Shown here piece by piece: positions 19,122 to 25,632 of a stretch of 64,000 nt of DNA (position 1 is the first letter of the stretch; each line of letters begins with the position of its first letter). The notes under the pieces are model-generated. The model had not been told where the DNA came from, did not search any database, and was given only the letters and a program-made list of their open reading frames with translations. The DNA lies in contig NZ_SAXA01000006.1 in NCBI RefSeq assembly GCF_004122035.1, forward strand, positions 177,530 through 241,529. The letters are read 5' to 3'. The position numbers were made by a program, and so were the translations under genes. This DNA is from Ancylomarina salipaludis (GTDB lineage: Bacteria > Bacteroidota > Bacteroidia > Bacteroidales > Marinifilaceae).

Positions 19122-19826
19122 TTAGTATACGCCTCCAACTCTTTTGAGTGAACGAACATCAACAATCTTAATTTTTCGTCCCTGAATTTCGATCAATCGG
19201 TCGTTTTTAAACTCTGATAGTAATCGGATAACCGATTCGGTTGCGGTACCAACCATATTGGCAAGTTCTTCGCGAGTTAAGGAAATCTGCAGACTATTGT
19301 CCTGAGCCAGACCAAAGGTTTCCATCAGTTGAATTAAGACCTCTGCCAAACGCTCTCTAACCGATTTCTGAGCAATGTCAGTGATATAACTATTGGCCTC
19401 TCCAAGCTCCTTACAAGTCATCTTAATCAACTCCAGTGAGAACTCAGGATTTTGCTGAATCAATTTGGTTAAAGTATCGCTAGGAATAAAACACACAATC
19501 GCATCTTCAATCACTTTTGATGACGTGCAGGCAGGCTCTTGACTAAGGGCAGATCGGAAACCAATAATATCACCGGATTTTGCAAATCGAATGATCTGTT
19601 CCTTCCCCTCAAGACCCGTTTTGAAAACTTTTAAAACCCCTGAATAAACAAAATAACATCCACGTGCGGAATCGCCTTCTGCATATATGACCTTTCCCCT
19701 TTTTAACAATTCACATTCCTCTTCCCAAAAAAGAAGGTTCATCTGATCGCTATTTAAATGTTTAAACCTTTTAGCAAAACATTCGGCTAACTGATCACAA
19801 TTTGGAAAGGTTTGATTCTGGTTCAT
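19122..19826 (-). CDS. Crp/Fnr family transcriptional regulator
   Basis: DNA-binding regulator, about 234 aa. The N-terminal cyclic-nucleotide-like barrel includes VIYAEGDSARGCYFVYSGVLKV and IIRFAKSGDIIGFRSAL; a long dimerisation helix follows; the C-terminal winged helix carries the Crp-type recognition helix in LTREELANMVGTATESVIRLLSEF. Cysteines exist near the N-terminus (NCDQLAEC) but not in the Fnr iron-sulfur spacing, so oxygen sensing by a cluster is not supported. I start at ATG 19826, since the frame above has only a TTG. No target site is obvious nearby. Confidence 0.9.
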   Translation of the reverse strand: MNQNQTFPNCDQLAECFAKRFKHLNSDQMNLLFWEEECELLKRGKVIYAEGDSARGCYFVYSGVLKVFKTGLEGKEQIIRFAKSGDIIGFRSALSQEPACTSSKVIEDAIVCFIPSDTLTKLIQQNPEFSLELIKMTCKELGEANSYITDIAQKSVRERLAEVLIQLMETFGLAQDNSLQISLTREELANMVGTATESVIRLLSEFKNDRLIEIQGRKIKIVDVRSLKRVGGVY

Positions 19827-20000
19827 TTTCAAAGCTATTAAAATCTAAAATCCTAAATTTTCAACACACTCAAAAAAGCCCATTATATATACAAGTTTCG
19901 AATGTGAATAATTATTTTAGAATATAAGTTCACCTCCTAAATGGGCAGATAAATATAACAATTATAGTTTGAGAAACACAAGATCAAAAACTTTACTTAT

Positions 20001-20035
20001 AAAAAAATCCCGAAAGCATGAAAAGCTCTCGGGAT
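20001..20035 (-). terminator. rho-independent terminator of pheS
   Basis: On the minus strand the stem ATCCCGAGAGC/GCTTTCGGGAT (one mismatch, 20007-20035) is followed by a run of seven T. It lies 24 bp after the pheS stop. Confidence 0.85.
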
Positions 20036-20058
20036 CTATATTTTATGAAGATTCTAAA

Positions 20059-21081
20059 CTAAAATCCAGCAGCAGAAAATTGCTCAAGAAAACGGATATC
20101 GTTTTCAAAAAACAAACGAAGATCCTTAATACCATATTTCAACATGGTAATTCGTTCGATTCCCATACCCAATGCGAAACCCGTATATTTCTTGCTATCG
20201 ATATTGTTTAAATCCAAAACATTTGGATCCACCATACCACAACCTAAAATCTCAAGCCATCCGGTACCTTTACACACGTTACAACCATCTCCTCCACAAA
20301 GTGAACAGGTTACATCAACCTCAGCCGATGGCTCTGTAAACGGGAAATATGATGGACGTAAACGAATCTCTGTTTTCTCACCAAAGAATTCTTTAGCAAA
20401 ATAACTAAGTGTTTGTTTCAAATCGGCAAAAGAAACATTTTCATCGATGTATAAACACTCAATTTGATGGAAAATACAATGCGCTCTGGCCGAAATAGCC
20501 TCGTTACGGAAAACACGTCCCGGAGTTAAACAACGAATTGGTAACTCCATTTCTGACATATCATGAGCCTGAACCGATGATGTATGCGTGCGCAATAAAA
20601 TATCAGGGTTTTTCTCAATAAAGAATGTGTCCTGCATATCGCGTGCCGGATGCTCTTCAGGGAAATTCAAAGCAGAGAAATTATGCCAATCATCCTCAAT
20701 TTCAGGACCTTCAGAAATTGTGAAACCTAAACGCGCAAAAATCTCAATAATTTCATTTTTTACCAATGACAATGGATGACGAGATCCCAGTTTAACTGAA
20801 TCAGCAGGAAGACTTAAATCAAGACCTGATTTATCAAAATCGGAATTGGTAAAACTATCTTTTAATTCGTTTACCTTATTAAGTGCAGTTGTTTTCAACT
20901 CGTTTAAAAGTTGTCCAACAGCTTTTTTCTCTTCATTAGGCACATTCTTAAAATCACCAAAAAGAGCTGCAATTGTTCCTTTTTTACTCAGATGCTTAAT
21001 TCTGAATTGCTCTACTTCGTCGAGATTAGTCGCTGTAAAAGCTCTTAATTCCTCTAATAATTCATTTATCTTACCTACCAT
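20059..21081 (-). CDS. pheS: phenylalanyl-tRNA synthetase alpha subunit
   Basis: Catalytic subunit of PheRS, which charges tRNA-Phe as an alpha2beta2 enzyme; 340 aa, normal for the family. It has an N-terminal coiled coil (~1-85, tRNA-binding), class II motif 2 in RVFRNEAISARAHCIFHQIE, and motif 3 in GMGIERITMLKYGIKDLRLF. A four-cysteine knuckle (CSLCGGDGCNVCKGTGW) typical of many PheS proteins is intact. The double ATG leaves the exact start ambiguous by one codon. The beta subunit gene is not adjacent, as is usual in Bacteroidota. A terminator follows. Confidence 0.97.
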   Translation of the reverse strand: MVGKINELLEELRAFTATNLDEVEQFRIKHLSKKGTIAALFGDFKNVPNEEKKAVGQLLNELKTTALNKVNELKDSFTNSDFDKSGLDLSLPADSVKLGSRHPLSLVKNEIIEIFARLGFTISEGPEIEDDWHNFSALNFPEEHPARDMQDTFFIEKNPDILLRTHTSSVQAHDMSEMELPIRCLTPGRVFRNEAISARAHCIFHQIECLYIDENVSFADLKQTLSYFAKEFFGEKTEIRLRPSYFPFTEPSAEVDVTCSLCGGDGCNVCKGTGWLEILGCGMVDPNVLDLNNIDSKKYTGFALGMGIERITMLKYGIKDLRLFFENDIRFLEQFSAAGF

Positions 21082-21217
21082 CATTGTATTGTTTAGTCAA
21101 CTAAATAGGGCGGCGAAGTTACAAAAGATTGTTGAATATTAATACAGTGCACAAACAAGTCTTAGGACAGATATTTATGTACTTGGAGTTTACCTAACTG
21201 CAAAAATAAAATATGCA

Positions 21218-22057
21218 TTAGTATTTTAAAATCCGAACTTTCATTTTCACATCCTGATAAGGCCTGTCATATTTATCCGTTTTAAGATTGGCAATCTTAT
21301 CAATAACATCAAAGCCCGAAATCACTTCACCAAAAACGGTGTAATTCTTATCCAGATGCGGAACACCACCTACCGTTGTGTATGCCTTTTTCTGAGCCTC
21401 AGTAAAAATCAATTTATCGGGCGAACTTGCAAAATCGAAACTAATGTTAGACTTAATCTTATCTGCAATCTCTCTAAACTCTTCAACCTTTTTGTTTTTT
21501 TTCAACGAATCGAGTATCGCTCGCTTTTGAGGTGTCAGGTAGCGTTTTACAATTTGATTTCTCAATGGTTTATTCACGGCATTCTCCATAGCGGTTAATT
21601 CTTCCATCGTATAAACTTTCCCTTGAGTAATATAGAATTGTGACACGTCGGATTCCTTAAAAACATTAACCTTATCGGGCTGACGAGCTGCAGCCAATGC
21701 CCCTTTTTTATGGAAATATTGAGATCGAAATTCAGATTCAATCGTTCTGTTCGAACTACCGTAGCCAATTTGTCGTCCTGGAGCAGCCCCTCTTGAATCC
21801 TGAGAGCCCCCCTGCAAAACAAAACCTTTAATAACCCGATAAAATAGAGTCCCGTCGAAATGTTTATTTTCGATCAGTTGCAAAAAATTCTTACGGTGTT
21901 TTGGCGTTTCCTTATAAAGCATCAATTTGATATCCCCTAAATTGGTTTCAATCAATATTATTGAGCTTGAACTCTCGTCCTGAGCCAATAGTTTGCCTGA
22001 TGAAAAAAATAACATCAACACAAGTGTAATAAATAAAAATCTCTTAGTCTGAATCAT
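21218..22057 (-). CDS. secreted cyclophilin-type peptidyl-prolyl isomerase
   Basis: Folding catalyst of the periplasm, about 279 aa. From ATG 22057 it has a signal peptide (RFLFITLVLMLFFSSGKLLA). Cyclophilin motifs are FDGTLFYRVIKGFVLQGG, VSQFYITQG and the C-terminal YTVFGEVISGFDVIDKI. Between the last two a helical, Lys-rich insertion of about 75 residues (NAVNKPLRNQIVKRYLTPQ and beyond) splits the core fold. It is paralogous to the next gene upstream (22140-22961), from which it is separated by a terminator, so the two form a tandem pair with probably separate transcripts. Confidence 0.92.
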   Translation of the reverse strand: MIQTKRFLFITLVLMLFFSSGKLLAQDESSSSIILIETNLGDIKLMLYKETPKHRKNFLQLIENKHFDGTLFYRVIKGFVLQGGSQDSRGAAPGRQIGYGSSNRTIESEFRSQYFHKKGALAAARQPDKVNVFKESDVSQFYITQGKVYTMEELTAMENAVNKPLRNQIVKRYLTPQKRAILDSLKKNKKVEEFREIADKIKSNISFDFASSPDKLIFTEAQKKAYTTVGGVPHLDKNYTVFGEVISGFDVIDKIANLKTDKYDRPYQDVKMKVRILKY

Positions 22058-22079
22058 GTCGAAAATTAGCTTTGTCAAT

Positions 22080-22117
22080 TCAAAAAAACAAAAAAGCTTC
22101 GATGATTCGAAGCTTTT
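22080..22117 (-). terminator. terminator between the two cyclophilin genes
   Basis: An 11-bp perfect stem AAAAGCTTCGA/TCGAAGCTTTT with a four-base loop (22092-22117), followed on the minus strand by a T-rich tail (TTGTTTTTTTG). Confidence 0.85.
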
Positions 22118-22139
22118 AAGAATTATAAATTAAATCTAA

Positions 22140-22961
22140 TTATTGAATAATCGTAATTTTCATCTTAATATCCTTGAGAGGACGATCATTTTGATCCGTT
22201 TCTTCTGCTGCAATCTTATCGATAATATCAAGTCCTTCAATTACCTCACCAAAAACGGTATAAGCCTGATCCAAATGAGGAATTCCGCCGAGTGTTGTAT
22301 AGGCCTCTCTCATTGCATCCGTTAATACCAAAGTCTGAGTTTTTGAAATCGAATCAATTTTTTGTTTCATCTCCTCCATTTTTACATTGAACAAATCAAA
22401 CTCACCATTTGTTTGAAGTTTAGTTAGTTCATCCTTATAGAGCGCTCTTTGATTCTCAAAAATTGCATTCGCACGTTTCTTGTTGATATTGACTACAAGA
22501 GCCTCCAATGCTTCAGGTTCATAAACTTTCCCCTGAGCAATATAAAATTGAGAACCAGAAGATTGCATTTCAGGATTAACACGATCGCCTTCACGAGCCG
22601 CAGCAATTACCCCTTTCTTATGAAACAGCTTCGGATTAAATTCTGCAGGTATATCGTATCCTGGACCACCTTCACCTAGCATGGCACCTGATTTTGCCCC
22701 TTTAGAATCAGGATCTCCCCCTTGGATCATAAAACCATTAATCACTCTATGGAAAAGTGTTCCATCAAAAAAACCTTTATCAGCCAGCTTAATAAAATTG
22801 TCCCGATGCAAAGGTGTTTCATCGTATAACTTGATTTTAACTGCGCCATATTCCGTATCAATCTGAACGATACGATTTTTTTTGCCAAGTTTAACAGCCG
22901 TCTTACAAGAATAAGCCCCGGCGAAAAGAATAATTAAACTAAGAGTGATGAGTTTGTTCAT
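22140..22961 (-). CDS. lipoprotein cyclophilin-type peptidyl-prolyl isomerase
   Basis: Paralogue of the gene at 21218, 273 aa, but lipid-anchored: MNKLITLSLIILFAGAYSC ends in a lipobox with the modified Cys at residue 19. Cyclophilin motifs are FDGTLFHRVINGFMIQGG, GSQFYIAQGKVYEPE and YTVFGEVIEGLDIIDKIA. It carries the same kind of helical insertion (~135-200) between the FYIAQG strand and the closing strands. Catalytic Arg is retained in FHRV. It is probably periplasmic-facing at the inner leaflet of the outer membrane. A strong terminator follows. Confidence 0.92.
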   Translation of the reverse strand: MNKLITLSLIILFAGAYSCKTAVKLGKKNRIVQIDTEYGAVKIKLYDETPLHRDNFIKLADKGFFDGTLFHRVINGFMIQGGDPDSKGAKSGAMLGEGGPGYDIPAEFNPKLFHKKGVIAAAREGDRVNPEMQSSGSQFYIAQGKVYEPEALEALVVNINKKRANAIFENQRALYKDELTKLQTNGEFDLFNVKMEEMKQKIDSISKTQTLVLTDAMREAYTTLGGIPHLDQAYTVFGEVIEGLDIIDKIAAEETDQNDRPLKDIKMKITIIQ

Positions 22962-23000
22962 AGCTTTATATTTCGTGTTTATTTAAGTTAGAATTCAAAA

Positions 23001-23351
23001 TTAATCCTCAAGATAATTGCTCTCTTTAAAATATTCCACAATTGAGGATTTCAAAAGTAATTCTTCTTTTTCCTTAGAAAAAGGGGGTATCATTTTATTT
23101 TTTTTGAAAATTGGCCACTTATTTTCATCATATCCCTCAATCGAATAATAGTTCCATTTCATCAACAAACGGCATGTCGCTAAATTAATATGTGCCATTT
23201 TATCATCTTTTGAATAAAATTCTTTGAAGCCTTCCTCGCGCTCTTGTATACCAATTAGCAACAAAGTGCCATTTAAATCAGCATTCACATTAAAATCTTC
23301 AGAAATTTTATATAAAAGTTTATTCCAGTCGCTTTCTAAATTATTGTCCAT
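23001..23351 (-). CDS. small acidic protein of unknown function
   Basis: Soluble protein of 116 aa with no signal or membrane segment. Predicted helices LESDWNKLLYKISEDF and NLATCRLLMKWNYYSIEGY, plus the phrase TLLLIGIQEREEGF, suggest a compact mixed fold. I do not recognise the family; it looks like one of the small conserved hypothetical proteins of Bacteroidota. It stands alone between a cyclophilin gene (39 bp downstream) and the tRNA promoter. Confidence 0.7.
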   Translation of the reverse strand: MDNNLESDWNKLLYKISEDFNVNADLNGTLLLIGIQEREEGFKEFYSKDDKMAHINLATCRLLMKWNYYSIEGYDENKWPIFKKNKMIPPFSKEKEELLLKSSIVEYFKESNYLED

Positions 23352-23443
23352 ATAATCAATTTTTTATGAGTCCTAAAAGTAGAGATTTTCAGCAAAAACA
23401 AAGGGCTGCAAAGATCTTTTTTTATTTTTTTTTCAATTAAGGC

Positions 23444-23474
23444 TTGCGTATAAAATATTTCCCACCTATATTTG
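23444..23474 (+). promoter_or_regulatory. Bacteroidota-type promoter of the tRNA-Val genes
   Basis: TTG at 23444-23446 (-33) and TATATTTG at 23467-23474 (-7) with a 20-nt spacer, followed by CATCGC; the tRNA starts 18 bp downstream. Confidence 0.75.
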
Positions 23475-23492
23475 CATCGCAATTAAGGGAAA

Positions 23493-23567
23493 GGGCGATT
23501 AGCTCAGTTGGTTCAGAGCACTTGGTTTACACCCAAGGGGTCATAGGTTCGAATCCTATATCGCCCA
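23493..23567 (+). tRNA. tRNA-Val (anticodon TAC)
   Basis: A 75-nt cloverleaf: acceptor arms GGGCGAT/ATCGCCC, D-arm GCTCAGTTGGTTCAGAGC, anticodon stem CTTGG/CCAAG around loop TTTACAC (anticodon TAC), and T-arm ATAGG-TTCGAAT-CCTAT. CCA is not encoded. It is identical to the copy at 23597. Confidence 0.96.
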
Positions 23568-23596
23568 CAATTGTTATAACATACACACGAATTCTC

Positions 23597-23671
23597 GGGC
23601 GATTAGCTCAGTTGGTTCAGAGCACTTGGTTTACACCCAAGGGGTCATAGGTTCGAATCCTATATCGCCCA
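23597..23671 (+). tRNA. tRNA-Val (anticodon TAC), second identical copy
   Basis: Same 75 nt as the copy at 23493 with a 29-nt spacer between them; the two are probably transcribed together from the promoter at 23444 and end at the hairpin at 23686. Confidence 0.96.
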
Positions 23672-23685
23672 CACCGAGAAAAAAG

Positions 23686-23718
23686 AAGGAAATTTTCATA
23701 TGAAAATTTCCTTTTTTT
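23686..23718 (+). terminator. terminator of the tRNA-Val pair
   Basis: Perfect palindrome built on AAGGAAATTTTCAT/ATGAAAATTTCCTT followed by a run of T. Confidence 0.85.
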
Positions 23719-23719
23719 A

Positions 23720-24125
23720 TTTACATATTCAATATAGTATGATGTGAAAATATGAGTCTTTAAGACTATTTCCCTCCTATCTTAAAAAAAAGAACTCAAA
23801 CTCAAAAAAATAATTTTATAAGCAAAAACATTACCAACACCATAATACAATGGTAAATATTTATGCAAAATACAAAAAGCTAATATTCATTTATCAAAAG
23901 CTGTCCTTTTTTTGTATATATTTACATTCACGCAAATAAAACAAGAATTCATCATTATTTTAAACAACTTCGTCACATATTTATTGTCCTTAATATAAGT
24001 TAATGTTTTAATTAAATTATGTACAGATTAATGAAAAAACAAACCTTTTTATTAATTTGCAATTAGCTAGTAATAAATACGATACAGGAGTTTATTAATT
24101 AATTATTATTTTTTTCCATTTCATT
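23720..24125. other. AT-rich spacer before the sigma factor gene
   Basis: About 400 bp with no open frame of note and no RNA I recognise. It ends in the conserved 35-bp box at 24126. A TATATTTA motif near 23918 could be a weak -7 element. Confidence 0.4.
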
Positions 24126-24160
24126 GGGTTACTTTTTGCAAAAAAAGGGAATAAAGGGGT
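24126..24160 (+). promoter_or_regulatory. conserved 35-bp box, copy 1 (before the sigma factor)
   Basis: Begins GGGTTACTTTTT and ends GGGAATAAAGGGGT; it matches the box at 28598-28632 at 33 of 35 positions, with no gap. GGGTTAC and GAATAAA are 16 nt apart, which would suit -35 and -10 elements read by an ECF-like sigma factor. It ends 7 nt before the ATG of the sigma factor gene. A CTTTTT/AAAAAG self-complementary core could also fold. Function is inferred. Confidence 0.7.
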
Positions 24161-24167
24161 AGATAAC

Positions 24168-24728
24168 ATGGATTACACAACAGAAGCAATTCTGGAAGGA
24201 ATTGGAATGAGCAATAATGATGTATTGAATTACATCTATCGCAAGTTCTTTCCTGATACATGCAGATTCGTTGAAAATAATAGTGGAACCAGTGAGGACG
24301 CGCGCGATCTTTTTCAGGAGGCTATTATTGTAATCTATCGGAAGATGAAAAAGTCACCCATTGTGTTGACTTGTAATTTTCGAACGTATATCTACTCTGT
24401 ATGCCGACTATTGTGGTTAAAAAAACTTGAGAACAGAGATGATAATCTTGACATTATCAAATCAGACGTGGTACTTGATCAACAGGTTGATGATGTAAGT
24501 AAATCTTACGAACAAACTGAAAGGTATCGCCTGTATCAGAAGCATTTTAAACTCTTGCCTCCTGATTGCCAAGAAATCATGAAACTATATCTCGAGAAAG
24601 TTTCTGCAAAAGAAATTGCAAAAAAATTAGGTTTTGCCGGAGAAGATTACGTCAAATCAAGGAAGTATAAGTGCAAGCAAACACTTATAACGAATATTAA
24701 GAACGATAATCAATTTACCGAAGTATGA
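24168..24728 (+). CDS. sigma-70 family (ECF-like) RNA polymerase sigma factor
   Basis: Alternative sigma factor, 186 aa. Region 2 is around residues 20-85 (DARDLFQEAIIVIYRKM, then YIYSVCRLLWLKKL), and region 4 is around 120-180 (LPPDCQEIMKLYLEKVSAKE with AKKLGFAGEDYVKSRKYKCK as recognition helix). There is no region 3, as in ECF factors. Its stop overlaps the start of the next gene (ATGA), the usual sigma/anti-sigma coupling. The 35-bp box immediately upstream recurs before the GG-peptides, so this factor may read both and control itself. Confidence 0.9.
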   Translation: MDYTTEAILEGIGMSNNDVLNYIYRKFFPDTCRFVENNSGTSEDARDLFQEAIIVIYRKMKKSPIVLTCNFRTYIYSVCRLLWLKKLENRDDNLDIIKSDVVLDQQVDDVSKSYEQTERYRLYQKHFKLLPPDCQEIMKLYLEKVSAKEIAKKLGFAGEDYVKSRKYKCKQTLITNIKNDNQFTEV

Positions 24729-25480
24729 TGAACGAAAAAGATTTTGATCGTATAGAGAATTTCCTAGACGGTCAGCTAAGCGAAAAAGAAATCCTAGATT
24801 TTGAAAAAGATTTAATGGATGATCTTGACTTGGAGATGGAATTAAATCTTCACAGTGAGATAAACGAAGCTATCATGGAAGATGATGTCATGGAGTTAAG
24901 AAGTAAACTCGAAGCCATTGATATTCCTACTACTCCTGAAGAAAAACGAAAAGCTAAATTTCATGGGAAATGGAGAATAGCTGCTGCCTCTATGATCCTT
25001 TTTATTGGAATGGCGAGTGTTTATTACATGCTTGGTAATAAGACTTACTCCAATGAAGAAATTTTCATGAACTACTACAAGCCATACGGTATTGTCATCA
25101 ATACACGTTCCGGAACGGATACGAATGAAGCTGATCGGATACTCGATCAAGCGCTTAAATCATACGAGGCTAAGAATTACCGTACTGCCTTATCTTTGTT
25201 TCAAACAATTCTTGAAAAAGACAGTACAAACTTAACGAGCAACTTCTATTCAGGTATTTCTAATATTCAAGTACAAGAATACCTGAAAGCCAATAAGAAT
25301 TTTCTTCGTGTATTAAATCACAAAAACAACCTCTTTATTGAGCAATCTGAGTGGTATTTAGGAATTTGCTACCTAATGACTAACGAAAGAGAAAAGGCAA
25401 AAGAGACCTATAGAGCTATTGCCGAAGGAAATAGTTTCTACAGAACCAAAGCAAAAGAAATTCTTAATAAACTAGAATAA
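24725..25480 (+). CDS. membrane TPR protein, probable anti-sigma factor
   Basis: Protein of 251 aa, translationally coupled to the sigma factor. The cytosolic part (~1-80) has the FLDGQLSEKEILDFEKDL pattern seen in Bacteroidota anti-sigma-like proteins; one membrane segment follows (~84-103, IAAASMILFIGMASVYYML); the outer part (~125-250) is TPR-like (ALKSYEAKNYRTALSLFQTI, EWYLGICYLMTNEREKAKE). The topology places TPRs in the periplasm, where they could meet the TPRs of the CHAT protein encoded next door. No zinc anti-sigma motif is present. The anti-sigma role is inferred from coupling and topology. Confidence 0.8.
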   Translation: MMNEKDFDRIENFLDGQLSEKEILDFEKDLMDDLDLEMELNLHSEINEAIMEDDVMELRSKLEAIDIPTTPEEKRKAKFHGKWRIAAASMILFIGMASVYYMLGNKTYSNEEIFMNYYKPYGIVINTRSGTDTNEADRILDQALKSYEAKNYRTALSLFQTILEKDSTNLTSNFYSGISNIQVQEYLKANKNFLRVLNHKNNLFIEQSEWYLGICYLMTNEREKAKETYRAIAEGNSFYRTKAKEILNKLE

Positions 25481-25508
25481 ATCGATTCATCATACTATCG
25501 TTACTATA

Positions 25509-25541
25509 AAAGGATTGTTCCAAAAGAACAATCCTTTCTTT
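25509..25541 (+). terminator. terminator after the sigma/anti-sigma pair
   Basis: A 12-bp perfect stem AAAGGATTGTTC/GAACAATCCTTT with a five-base loop, then TTTCTTTA (stem 25509-25537). It may also act for the convergent CHAT gene. Confidence 0.8.
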
Positions 25542-25632
25542 ATGATATAAATTTAAAAGACTTATTTAATCAAGTAAAGCTCTTTACTTCCACCACTTTT
25601 AAACAGAAGATTGAATTATGAGTCAATAGTAT

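Noticed and set aside
23444..23650. Open frame running through the two tRNA-Val genes
   Set aside because: It reads through two perfect cloverleaves and their promoter; the peptide is a by-product of the tRNA sequence.
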